From the NCBI GenBank assembly GCA_964519335.1, contig CAZFIA010000003.1, forward strand, positions 1 through 64,000: a stretch of DNA of 64,000 nucleotides. Reading direction: 5' to 3'. The translations under genes were made by a program, and so were the position numbers. Numbering within the stretch: position 1 is the stretch's first letter; each line of letters begins with the position of its first letter. The DNA comes from JALZVT01 sp964519335. Lineage in GTDB: Bacteria > Pseudomonadota > Gammaproteobacteria > Pseudomonadales > Azotimanducaceae. The notes beneath the pieces are model-generated. The model was given only the letters and a program-made list of their open reading frames with translations. It made no database searches and was not told the DNA's origin. Of the stretch, positions 8,467-17,060 are shown piece by piece.

Positions 8467-10736
8467 TGCGCTACGCATTTTGCATTTTTAAGTACTTTCC
8501 TTTTGGCGGAATTCAGCGCGACGGCTATCGCATTGCCGAAATGCTGCAAGAGCGCGGGCACCGCATCCGCTTCTATGCCCTGTCCTGGGAAGGTGAAGTG
8601 CCGCCCTGGATCGAATTTGTCCAGGTGCCTGTGAAGGCAGTATCCCGGCACACCCTCTATGACCGATTCCAAGGTTGGGTTCAGGGCCATTTGCGTAACC
8701 AGCCAGTAGATTGTGTATTTGGTCTAAACAAGATGACTGGGCTTGATGCCTATTTTGCTGGCGACTCCTGTTTTGAAGAAAAAGCCCGCACGCAGCGCGG
8801 ATGGTGGTACAGACAGCTGCCCCGGTATCGGTTTTTTGCAAGTACCGAGCGTGCGGTGTTCCGTCGGCTCGGTGCCACTCAAATCCTAACGATCTCGGAT
8901 GTGCAGACGCCTCTGTTCAAGCGCTATTACCGTACGCCGGACCAGCGATTGCACGCGCTTCCTCCCGGCATAGATCCGTCTCGCATAGCACCTCCGGATG
9001 CGAAAGCGATAGGGGCCGAACTAAGGCGCGAATTTGGAGTCGCAGCAGACGAAAAACTGCTGTTGTTTGTGGGTTCTGGGTTTAAGAAGAAGGGATTGGA
9101 TAGAGTCTTGCGCGCAATGGCCAATCTGCCGCGAGAACTAGCGTCAAAAACCACGCTGTTTGTGCTTGGAGCAGACAACTTTGATCCATTCGAACGAATG
9201 GCGAAGCGTTTGGGTGTGTTTGGACGCCTGCGATTTTTCTCTGGTCGTAATGATGTGCCGCGATTCTTTTTTGCCGCAGACCTTCTGTTATTGCCGGCCT
9301 ACGATGAGAACACGGGTACGGTGATTCTTGAATCTATGGTGGCCGGGTTACCCGTGCTTACTACAGAAAACTGTGGCTATGCCGTTTGGGTTGAACGTTT
9401 TTCGGCAGGTCGCGTGGTTCCCGAACCTTTTGATCAAGAGTGCCTCGATCGTGAGCTTCGAACCTTGCTTACGGTCGACGATTTGGCAGGCATGTCTTCC
9501 TGCGCAGCGGCCGTTGCCGAAAGAAAAGAAATATTCTCTCTGGTGCCCACGGCCGCAGATCTGTTAGAGACCTTTGCCCAAAGTCGTCGCCACGGTGTTA
9601 TCGCGTTTTGTTTGTTCAAGTATTTCCCGTTTGGTGGCCTGCAGAGAGACTTCATGCGTATCGCGAAACTGGTGGCGGCTGAAGGCTATGCGGTGCGAGT
9701 GTATACCCTGAGCTGGGAAGGAAGCGTTCCGCCGGGCTTCGATGTAGTGCTTGTACCGGATCAGGGGCTTGCTAACCACGTTCGTTATAAACACTACGTT
9801 CGCTGGCTTCAGGCCGAACTCGCTATTCGACCGGCCGCGCTCGTTGTTGGCTTTAACAAGATGCCGGGGCTTGATTTGTACTTCGCCGCAGATCCTTGCT
9901 TTGAGACCAAAGCGCAGACCATGCGAGGCAGTCTCTATAGATACACGCCGCGCTATCGGTTTTTTTCTGCGGCGGAGCGCGCAGTATTCGCGGCTGACTC
10001 CCGCACAGAAATACTGCTGCTGACTGAGAACCAGCGAGCGGAGTTTGTGCAGTTTTATGCGACGTCCAGCGATAGGATGACGGTGCTACCCCCGGGTGTG
10101 GGTCGTGATCGCCTGCCTCCTGCAAACGTTGATTCTGTTCGCAAAAAACTACGCGCAGAATTTTCTATTCGCGACGAAGACTATTTGCTTTTGGCGGTTG
10201 GCTCAGGCTTCGCCACCAAGGGTTTAGATAGAAGTCTCGAGGCTCTCGCGTTGTTACCCGCAGCGTTGCTGGCGAAAGTTCATCTATTGGTTATTGGTCA
10301 GGACGATGCATCAATTTACAGACGCATGGCCGAGCGGCTAAATGTTAGTCACCGCGTTCGCTTTCTCAAAGGACGCGATGATGTTCCCAGGTTCTTACAG
10401 TCGTCCGATGTTCTCTTGCATCCCGCCTACGCAGAAAGCGGTGGCATCGTATTGCTTGAGGCGCTGATATCAGGTCTGCCGGTGCTTGCAACAGAAGTTT
10501 GCGGCTACGCAGGTTATTTAGTGCGAGCTGGCGCTGGAGAGCTGTTGCCTGAACCTTTTGATCTAGAACACTACGCGCATCGACTGCAGGGCTTGCTGGA
10601 AGATGATGGACTTCGCGAACGTATGTCGAAGCGGGGCGCCGAGTTTGGCGGCAGCGCCGATATCTTTGATTTGCCTGAAAGAGCGACCTTGCGAATAGTA
10701 GAGGCGGCACGCGCCAAAACAGGGGTCCCGGCGTGA
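8466..10736 (+). CDS. waaG: Tandem fusion of two WaaG-type (GT4) LPS core glycosyltransferases
   Basis: WaaG adds the first outer-core hexose to the heptose region. Here one 756-residue ORF holds two full-length WaaG-like modules, each about the length of a normal WaaG (about 375). Module 1 (1-376) opens with YAFCIFKYFPFGGIQRD. Module 2 opens at about residue 378 with IAFCLFKYFPFGGLQRD. Both repeat the same landmarks: FYALSWEGEVPPW / VYTLSWEGSVPPG, VFGLNKMTGLDAYFAGD / VVGFNKMPGLDLYFAAD, VLPPG or ALPPG, and the GT4 E-x7-E site ENTGTVILE / ESGGIVLLE. The linker is short and I see no frameshift. It starts at ATG 8466, sharing one base with the waaC stop, and ends in a GTGA overlap with waaP. A gene duplication with in-frame fusion is inferred. 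The two modules have clearly diverged and may act on different acceptors. Confidence 0.9.
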   Translation: MRYAFCIFKYFPFGGIQRDGYRIAEMLQERGHRIRFYALSWEGEVPPWIEFVQVPVKAVSRHTLYDRFQGWVQGHLRNQPVDCVFGLNKMTGLDAYFAGDSCFEEKARTQRGWWYRQLPRYRFFASTERAVFRRLGATQILTISDVQTPLFKRYYRTPDQRLHALPPGIDPSRIAPPDAKAIGAELRREFGVAADEKLLLFVGSGFKKKGLDRVLRAMANLPRELASKTTLFVLGADNFDPFERMAKRLGVFGRLRFFSGRNDVPRFFFAADLLLLPAYDENTGTVILESMVAGLPVLTTENCGYAVWVERFSAGRVVPEPFDQECLDRELRTLLTVDDLAGMSSCAAAVAERKEIFSLVPTAADLLETFAQSRRHGVIAFCLFKYFPFGGLQRDFMRIAKLVAAEGYAVRVYTLSWEGSVPPGFDVVLVPDQGLANHVRYKHYVRWLQAELAIRPAALVVGFNKMPGLDLYFAADPCFETKAQTMRGSLYRYTPRYRFFSAAERAVFAADSRTEILLLTENQRAEFVQFYATSSDRMTVLPPGVGRDRLPPANVDSVRKKLRAEFSIRDEDYLLLAVGSGFATKGLDRSLEALALLPAALLAKVHLLVIGQDDASIYRRMAERLNVSHRVRFLKGRDDVPRFLQSSDVLLHPAYAESGGIVLLEALISGLPVLATEVCGYAGYLVRAGAGELLPEPFDLEHYAHRLQGLLEDDGLRERMSKRGAEFGGSADIFDLPERATLRIVEAARAKTGVPA

Positions 10737-11563
10737 ACGAGCTGTTTCTGCATAAAGTGCTTGCCGAGCGTGTGGGTGAACATGATCCGTTTATGTGGGT
10801 TGATCGCTTGCCAGGCAGAGTTTTTAGAAGCGTTGCCGGGCGCCGAACGCAGCGCGTTAAGCTTGGCGGCACCGTGATGTTCCTCAAACGCCATAGTGGT
10901 GTTGGTTGGCTCGAGATTGGCAAGAATTTGCTGTCAGGCCGCCTACCAGTGCTTGGCGCCGGCAATGAGTTTCGAGCGGCGCGGGCGCTGCTTGCCGCCG
11001 GTGTCTCGGTACCAGAGCCAGTGGGTTATGGCGAACGCGGTGACAACCCGGCGACCCGTGAGTCGTTCATTTTGTCCATTGCTGTGGAACCGAGTATTAG
11101 TCTTGAAGACCTCGCCCGTGCGTGGCGAGACAAAAGGCCGGCTGCAGCAGATAGGTGGCGACTGCTTGCTGAGGTAGCAGACATGGTGGCCGCGATGCAC
11201 AGCACAGGGGTTAACCACAGAGACCTCTACATTTGCCATTTCCTGATGCACCCGGACAGCTTCCCCGCGGCCCCTGAGCTTACACTTATCGATTTGCATA
11301 GAGCGCAGGTTCGAACGAGCGTACCCAGACGCTGGCTTGTTAAAGATCTGGGTGCGTTGTGGTTCTCAGCGGCAGATACCTTGCCCACCCGGCGTGATGC
11401 CTTTCGTTTCATTCGTCGCTACGCCAAAGTGTCTTTGCGTGCGGAACTTTCCGATCCCACCCGAGCTAAATTCTGGGTTGATGTGGGTGCCCGGGCGCAG
11501 CTTTTGCACAAAGAGGCGCGGCGCAAGGGGCTCTCAGATTTTGCGGATCCTTTTAATGTCTGA
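10733..11563 (+). CDS. waaP: LPS core heptose kinase
   Basis: Kinase that phosphorylates the first inner-core heptose; such phosphates strengthen the outer membrane through divalent cations. The protein has 276 residues (about 265-268 in known WaaP) and starts at GTG 10733, overlapping the previous stop. The eukaryotic-like kinase fold is visible in RVKLGGTVMFLKRH (ATP lysine), the acidic residue in AGNEFRAARALLAAGV, the catalytic loop NHRDLYICHFLM near residue 160, and LIDLHRAQ with the metal-binding Asp near 185. It overlaps the next gene by 8 bases. Position and sequence both match waaP of the Pseudomonas core cluster. Confidence 0.93.
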   Translation: MNELFLHKVLAERVGEHDPFMWVDRLPGRVFRSVAGRRTQRVKLGGTVMFLKRHSGVGWLEIGKNLLSGRLPVLGAGNEFRAARALLAAGVSVPEPVGYGERGDNPATRESFILSIAVEPSISLEDLARAWRDKRPAAADRWRLLAEVADMVAAMHSTGVNHRDLYICHFLMHPDSFPAAPELTLIDLHRAQVRTSVPRRWLVKDLGALWFSAADTLPTRRDAFRFIRRYAKVSLRAELSDPTRAKFWVDVGARAQLLHKEARRKGLSDFADPFNV

Positions 11564-13187
11564 GCCTCTGCGTCCAAATTCGGTGCCAGTCACTTCAAGT
11601 TCCGTCTCCGTAAAGGGCGGAATAGAAAATCTGATGAGCTGGGCGCTGAACCCGTCTGCTGATCAACTGCAACTGGAGCTCGTCGAGGCTACTCCTGATA
11701 ACCCGGACGCCAGCGAACCTAACGTCATCTTATTACGCTGCCTCGAGGTGCTGCGGGTGCTGCCCGGGCGGCGAGTAGTTTGTCGGGGTTTGCTGGGGGA
11801 TGTGCCAGTTGTGGTGAAGTGGTTTTTGGGCGCAGCGGCGCAGCGCTATCAACGCCGTGAGCTCCATGGCTGCCAGTCTCTGCAGCGAACGGGCGTGCCT
11901 ACACCCGCAATAATACGTGCCTTTAACTTTGCGTCACGGGAGCGGGTGTCTGCGGCTGAAGAGCATTCTGGCTGTGCACTGGTGTTTGAGTATTTGGCAG
12001 AAACTGAGGAGTTAACTGACGAGCGTTTGGAGGCCAACCCCGAGTTGTTTAAGGAACTCTGGCGCCTTCTCGCACTTATGAATGAAAGAGGGGTGGTTCA
12101 TCGCGATTTGCACCTCGGCAACCTTTTGTATCGTAACGAATCGCTGTGGGTGATTGATGGTGATGCGATAACGAAATCTCAGAAGACCGCGCTTGGGGTG
12201 CAGGAAAGTGCTGAAGTGTTTGTGCGGTTGGCCACGCAAACCCGCGCTAGCTTGTCTGTAGGGCAACTCTCAGCGCATTGGCTGGTTTATTGCGAGGGGC
12301 GTCAGTTCGAAAGCACGGCGCTGGCTCAGGCGGTCTTGTTTCGCAAGTATCGACGTGCGCGACGCGCGCGCATATTGCACTTCCAGGCCAAAACCCAGCG
12401 TAACTGCAGCGCATTCGCCAGTCGCCGTACTGTTCATGGTGAAGCCTTGCTTGATCGCGCCTGGCTCCAAGCACTATGTGCCGAGGCTGCGGGAGAAGAC
12501 AGTGCCGAGATGCCAGACGAGGCTCTGCTCGGACGAGAAATGTTGTCGTGGCTAGATGATTTACCGAAGCTGATGGATGGGCGTGACGATCAGGCGGGTG
12601 AATGGCTGAAACGCGGCAACACCGCAACCGTTGTGGCGGCCAGCTTCCGGGGCCAGCCGCTCATCGTAAAGCGTTACAACAACAAGTCGTTTTGGCACCG
12701 CGTGCGTCGGATGCTGCGTCGAGATCGCGGCCTTAACAGTTGGGTTTATGCCCATACGCTGGCGTTTTTGGGAATAGATAGCGCACACGCCGTGGCTCTG
12801 TTGCGTACGCGATTCTCTGGTCCGACCTATCTGGTCATGCGCCTTGTGAAGGGAGTTGAACTCGCGCCTGAGCTTATTGATAGCGCGGTTGCCTCCGATG
12901 CTTTCGAGCGGATGAGCCAAAAATTGTTGGGGCTGCTTGGTCAGTTGGCAGCGGAAGGACTCGTCCACGGGGATACCAAAGCCAGCAATTTTCTTTGGAA
13001 CGCGGAAAGCGGATGTTTAACGCTTATCGATCTGGATTCGATGCGAATGCCAGCGTGGCGGAGAGCCATCCGTAATGGCCATGAGCAAGATTGCCGACGT
13101 CTGTTGCGCAACTTCGCGGTTACACCCGAATTGCAGCGGCGCCTGGGTTCGCTTATGGACTCATCAGTTTCTAGAATGCCAGGCTGA
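11556..13187 (+). CDS. Double-domain LPS core kinase-like protein
   Basis: The protein has 543 residues from ATG 11556. The frame is open further upstream, but only inside waaP. Two kinase-like domains can be read. The first (about 60-290) has VPVVVKWF, HRDLHLGNLLY near 181, and VIDGDAI near 198. The second (about 345-540) has PLIVKRYNNKSFWHRVRR, HGDTKASNFLW near 470, and LIDLDSM near 488. Both keep the ATP lysine, the catalytic Asp in the HRD/HGD loop, and the metal-binding Asp, so both could be active. The family is WaaP/Kdo-kinase-like. From memory, a large two-domain kinase-like protein (PA5006) sits in the same place in Pseudomonas after wapG and wapQ, which are absent here. The substrate is probably LPS core sugars, inferred from context only. 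Confidence 0.8.
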   Translation: MSEPLRPNSVPVTSSSVSVKGGIENLMSWALNPSADQLQLELVEATPDNPDASEPNVILLRCLEVLRVLPGRRVVCRGLLGDVPVVVKWFLGAAAQRYQRRELHGCQSLQRTGVPTPAIIRAFNFASRERVSAAEEHSGCALVFEYLAETEELTDERLEANPELFKELWRLLALMNERGVVHRDLHLGNLLYRNESLWVIDGDAITKSQKTALGVQESAEVFVRLATQTRASLSVGQLSAHWLVYCEGRQFESTALAQAVLFRKYRRARRARILHFQAKTQRNCSAFASRRTVHGEALLDRAWLQALCAEAAGEDSAEMPDEALLGREMLSWLDDLPKLMDGRDDQAGEWLKRGNTATVVAASFRGQPLIVKRYNNKSFWHRVRRMLRRDRGLNSWVYAHTLAFLGIDSAHAVALLRTRFSGPTYLVMRLVKGVELAPELIDSAVASDAFERMSQKLLGLLGQLAAEGLVHGDTKASNFLWNAESGCLTLIDLDSMRMPAWRRAIRNGHEQDCRRLLRNFAVTPELQRRLGSLMDSSVSRMPG

Positions 13188-13260
13188 TCCGTTACGCCCA
13201 TATTCAGCTACCTTAGGTATAGTACGCGCCGTTCCGACCACGCAGCGAGTTGAAGATCCC

Positions 13261-14997
13261 TTGATCATTCTTGGATTGTCCGGTGCTCTCAATCACGATT
13301 CGTCGGCCGCTCTGCTGGTCGATGGCGAAGTCGTTGCCGCTGCTGAAGAAGAACGGTTCATCCGAGATAAGCACGCGAAGAACAAATTGCCCCTTGAGGC
13401 CGCGCGGTTCTGCCTTCGCGAAGGTGGTATAGCAGCGGATCAAATCGATGCTGTGGCATTCCCCTATGCGCCCATTGGCCTGGCAAGTCCGGCTCGTTGG
13501 CATTATGCCAAACGCTACTGGTATGCCCCGGACCGGGGTCTGGATGCGCTTTTTAACGGCAATCGACGCTTTCGCCGCAACCGATCCCGGGTGCACGAGT
13601 TAGGCGGCGAGTTAGGCATCGACTGGGATCGGACAGAATTTGTGCCGGTCGAACATCATTTGGCCCACGCGTCCTCTGCCTACCACCTGAGTGGGTTCAG
13701 CGACAAAACCGCAATCATGACCATCGACGGCAAGGGCGAATACGCCACCACCTTCTTTGGCTACGGTGAAAACGGCAAGATTCACCGTCTCAAGGAGTTC
13801 TATGATCCCGATTCCATTTCCGGGGTGTACGGTGCGATAACTGAGTTCCTTGGCTTTGAGATGCTCGATGGCGAGTACAAGGTGATGGGAATGGCGCCTT
13901 ATGGCGACCCGTCGAAATACGATCTGTCAAAGCTCATTCAACTCACCCCGGACGGCTTTAAGGTCGACACCAGGCTAGTAAACACCGTCGGTTTGCGCCG
14001 CCACAAGGATCACGACCAGAGTTTCTACTTTAGCGACAAGCTTATCGATTGGTTGGGTCCTCGCCGCCACGGCGATGTCGCTGATGAACCTTACGTTCAT
14101 TACGCGGCCTCTATGCAGAAGTTGTTTGAGGATGTGAGTCTTGCGCTTATGGAACGCTATCTCGGTGAAGTGCTGGCGGATACAGGGATGCTTGCCTTTG
14201 CTGGGGGCGGTGCACTTAACGTCAAACTGAATCAGCGAATTGTTGCGCGGGACGACGTGCAAGAGCTGTTTGTGCAGCCCGCGTCTGGTGACTCTGGCAC
14301 TTCGTTGGGTGCTGCGACCTGGGTTGCCTCCGAGCGTGGCGAGCACTGCTCCCGCATGAATCACGTGTACCTTGGACCGCGGTATGGCAACGAACTTTGT
14401 CTTGAATCGCTCGAGGCGCGCAGAGAGAAGCCAGAGTTTCGAAAGCTAGATGATGTGATCAACGAGACAGCAGATATTTTGGCCGCCGGCAATCCGGTGG
14501 CATGGTTTCAGGGCCGGATGGAATTCGGTCCGCGCGCGCTCGGTGGCCGAAGTATCTTGGGATGCCCCGACGCACCTGGCATCGCCGACCGAATCAATGA
14601 GCAAATCAAGTTTCGCGAGCGGTGGCGACCGTTTTGTCCGAGCATCCTCGAAGAGGTTGCCGCTGATCTCATACAGACGGATCATCCTGCTCCCTTCATG
14701 ACGATTACTTTCGATGTTAATGAAGCCTGGAAGTCGCGAATTCCCGAGGTAGTGCATGAGGACGGCACAGCCCGTGTGCAGATTGTGACCGCGGAGGCCC
14801 ACCCGCGCTATCATGGGTTACTCAAGGCAATGGAAGAGCGCACCGGCAACGGCGTTGTGCTGAATACGTCGCTAAATCGCCGTGGCGAGCCAGTGGTTTG
14901 TACGCCTGACGATGCTCTCAATATGTTCTACGGGTCAGATCTTGAGTACCTGGTGCTTGAAGACTACCTGGTTACCAAGCGCCCTGAGCAACACTGA
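13261..14997 (+). CDS. NodU/TobZ-family carbamoyltransferase, probably LPS-core modifying
   Basis: Family that transfers a carbamoyl group from carbamoyl phosphate, through an adenylate, to a hydroxyl group. Visible motifs are GLSGALNHDSSAALLVDGE at the N-terminus, HHLAHASSAYHLSGF (metal-binding histidines), GKGEYATTFFGYG, FAGGGALNVKLNQRI, QGRMEFGPRALGGRSILG, and NTSLNRRGEPVVCTP. The order is a Kae1-like domain followed by a C-terminal YrdC-like domain. I place the start at TTG 13261, because family members begin right at the IILGLSG strand and this gives 578 residues. The frame is open back to an ATG at 13075, but that part overlaps the kinase gene and has no family similarity I can see. Pseudomonas has a carbamoyltransferase (PA5005, wapO) at this position that carbamoylates a core heptose. 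The same role is inferred here. Confidence 0.88.
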   Translation: MIILGLSGALNHDSSAALLVDGEVVAAAEEERFIRDKHAKNKLPLEAARFCLREGGIAADQIDAVAFPYAPIGLASPARWHYAKRYWYAPDRGLDALFNGNRRFRRNRSRVHELGGELGIDWDRTEFVPVEHHLAHASSAYHLSGFSDKTAIMTIDGKGEYATTFFGYGENGKIHRLKEFYDPDSISGVYGAITEFLGFEMLDGEYKVMGMAPYGDPSKYDLSKLIQLTPDGFKVDTRLVNTVGLRRHKDHDQSFYFSDKLIDWLGPRRHGDVADEPYVHYAASMQKLFEDVSLALMERYLGEVLADTGMLAFAGGGALNVKLNQRIVARDDVQELFVQPASGDSGTSLGAATWVASERGEHCSRMNHVYLGPRYGNELCLESLEARREKPEFRKLDDVINETADILAAGNPVAWFQGRMEFGPRALGGRSILGCPDAPGIADRINEQIKFRERWRPFCPSILEEVAADLIQTDHPAPFMTITFDVNEAWKSRIPEVVHEDGTARVQIVTAEAHPRYHGLLKAMEERTGNGVVLNTSLNRRGEPVVCTPDDALNMFYGSDLEYLVLEDYLVTKRPEQH

Positions 14998-16022
14998 TGA
15001 CCAATGCGCCCGACTTGTTGCAGATTTGCCCCTACGATAAGGCGCCGTTCAGTGATATCTGTCGCAGTCACTCAGCTGCTGCGAGGGAACTCGGCTGGAC
15101 ATCCCACACGGTGTTCTTGCACTCGCCGGACAGGCGGGTCCAGTTTTCGCCGGTTGAAGATGACCGTTACTACATGGATGGTCCTGAAGATCCGGCAGGG
15201 CTGCACCATTTGCGCCACCTGCACCCGCAAAAACTCTGTTTGTTTCATCGCTACCGCAGTCTGCGGGTGGCTCGGGGTGCGGGTTTAACTGCGCCATCTG
15301 AAGTACTAGTCGCCCATGAGTTTGGTTTGCTGGACTCGGGTTGGCGCCGATTGCGGCTGAAGCTCCGAGAACGCAGAGTCTTATTGGCGGGCGTTTCGCC
15401 GGCTGTTGCCCAGGAGCTTAAGACGCCTTGGGTGGTGCCCAATGCACTGGATGCGGCAGAGCAGGATCAGCACCGTGTTTCGAGGGCTGTCGCTCGGGAG
15501 CACCTGGGTGTTGCTGGAGATGAACTAGTGGTGGGCGTTCTTGGACGCTTGCACCGAAAGAAGAACACCCCCTTGGCGCTCGAAGGATTTAGTGAATTTG
15601 CGAAAACCTATGAGGGAAAGGCCCGCTTACTGTTTGTCGGTCACGGCCCTTTGCGGCCACGGTTGGAAAAGCGGGCGAGCGAGCTAGGAATTTCTGCCAG
15701 TTTTAGTGGCTTCGTTGCGCACGCGACGCGCTATCTGCGAGCGTTTGATCTGTTGTTGTTCCCTGCCTCTGATCTAGAGGCCTTTGGTATGGTGGCTTTA
15801 GAGGCGATGCTTGCGGACGTGCCGGTGGTTGCTAGCCGGGCGCCGGGTCCAGGTTGGGTACTCGGCGAAAGGGCCACCTACTTTGAAGCGAACGAACCCG
15901 CTCTGGTTGCCAAAGCTCTGCACGAAGCCTCTGCCAATCGGGTGAGCAACCGGGAGCGCGCGTTGGAAAAATTCTCTCCGCAAGCATTAACCAGTACGCT
16001 TGCCGAACTGGTCCAGGCCTAA
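14997..16022 (+). CDS. GT4-family glycosyltransferase, LPS core
   Basis: Retaining GT-B glycosyltransferase of 341 residues. Its start shares one base with the stop of the carbamoyltransferase (TGATG), so the two are probably translationally coupled. Recognisable parts are VVGVLGRLHRKKNTPLAL (the GxLxxKK nucleotide-sugar region) near residue 180, LLFVGHGPLRPRLEKRA, and the E-x7-E region EAFGMVALEAMLADVPVVAS near 260. Position and family match WapH of the Pseudomonas core cluster, which adds a glucose to the outer core. The sugar and acceptor here cannot be told from sequence. It converges on lpxL with a 15-base gap. Confidence 0.85.
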   Translation: MTNAPDLLQICPYDKAPFSDICRSHSAAARELGWTSHTVFLHSPDRRVQFSPVEDDRYYMDGPEDPAGLHHLRHLHPQKLCLFHRYRSLRVARGAGLTAPSEVLVAHEFGLLDSGWRRLRLKLRERRVLLAGVSPAVAQELKTPWVVPNALDAAEQDQHRVSRAVAREHLGVAGDELVVGVLGRLHRKKNTPLALEGFSEFAKTYEGKARLLFVGHGPLRPRLEKRASELGISASFSGFVAHATRYLRAFDLLLFPASDLEAFGMVALEAMLADVPVVASRAPGPGWVLGERATYFEANEPALVAKALHEASANRVSNRERALEKFSPQALTSTLAELVQA

Positions 16023-16037
16023 CTGGACAGAAACGAG

Positions 16038-16982
16038 CTAGTACAGTTTTGGCTCGCCCGCTGGCCGCGTCTTAAACCGTCGATGTAGCCAAAGATACTG
16101 CTCAGGGGTCCGTCGAATGGCCTTTTCTATGGCGTCGTTGATTGCCTGTGCATCGATTGTCTGTGCGTCAGGCACAGCTTTATCGGTGGGATAGTTTTTA
16201 GGTCCTACCTCAAAGCGAATTGTCCATTCGTGTGCCGCCAGATCTCTGTGTTGACTCATGATCACCACCGGTGAACCGCGAAACCTGGCGAGTCGAGCCG
16301 ACCCCGTAATGGTCGCGGCGGGTACCCCAAAAAACTTTGCGAATACGGAGTGTTTGGCGCCGTAGTCCTGATCGGCGGCGTACCAGAGGATGTTGCCGTC
16401 TTTGAGACTTTGCAGAATCGCTCGCGTGTCCTCGCGCTCAATGACATTAGGGTAGTAGCGTCCCCGGCCTCGAACCATCAGCCATTGTATTACTGGATTC
16501 TTGTTGTAGCGGTATATGACATCTACCTGCGCTTCCTGCGATAGCCTTGGGGAGATAATATCCAGCGCCATCAAATGTGCGCCAATCAACAGCACCCCGC
16601 GGCCTTGAGCATGCGCTTCTTGCAGAATTTCCAGTCCATCAATGTCGGTGCGAGCTACATGAGCGGAGTTATTGTGCTGATTGCCGAGCCATGTCCACAG
16701 GGTTTCCATCATCGCTACGCCCAGGTTGGCAAAGACTGACTTTGCGAGCAATTTTCGCTGTTGGTCGTTATGTTCCGGAAAACACAGCTTGAGATTTGTT
16801 AAGGCCACCTGGCGGCGACCTTTGGCGACGCTCCAAAAAGCGATGCCAAGCGCGGAACCCAGCCTGACCTGCGCTTTGGTTGGTAGTCGAGTCAGCAACC
16901 AGCCGAGTCCGACAGCCAGCCAACTTGGCCAAAGCGCTGGGTGCCAAAGTGGTCTTGGTTTATTGCGGGCTCTTGAACTCAT
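16038..16982 (-). CDS. lpxL: Lipid A biosynthesis (Kdo)2-lipid IVA acyltransferase, LpxL/HtrB family
   Basis: Adds a secondary acyl chain to lipid A at the inner face of the cytoplasmic membrane. The protein has 314 residues, about the family length. The N-terminus is basic and followed by one hydrophobic stretch (LWPSWLAVGLGWLLTRLP), the usual membrane anchor. The HX4D catalytic motif is GAHLMALD. Other conserved parts are NLKLCFPE, the RGRGRYYP region, and WYAADQDYG with the following FFGVPAAT. Members differ in chain and position (LpxL, LpxM), and these motifs do not separate them fully. It is divergent from hldE with a 78-base gap. Confidence 0.9.
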   Translation of the reverse strand: MSSRARNKPRPLWHPALWPSWLAVGLGWLLTRLPTKAQVRLGSALGIAFWSVAKGRRQVALTNLKLCFPEHNDQQRKLLAKSVFANLGVAMMETLWTWLGNQHNNSAHVARTDIDGLEILQEAHAQGRGVLLIGAHLMALDIISPRLSQEAQVDVIYRYNKNPVIQWLMVRGRGRYYPNVIEREDTRAILQSLKDGNILWYAADQDYGAKHSVFAKFFGVPAATITGSARLARFRGSPVVIMSQHRDLAAHEWTIRFEVGPKNYPTDKAVPDAQTIDAQAINDAIEKAIRRTPEQYLWLHRRFKTRPAGEPKLY

Positions 16983-17060
16983 GGGCTTGCCGGAGATGAC
17001 AGGGAGCCAATTCTATACTTGCGGCTGTGGTAGGGTGCGCGTTTTTGCAGGGAAACCACT

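Noticed and set aside
13075..13260. Upstream extension of the carbamoyltransferase frame inside the kinase gene
   Set aside because: It overlaps a well-supported coding region in another frame and lacks family similarity; the family start is at 13261.
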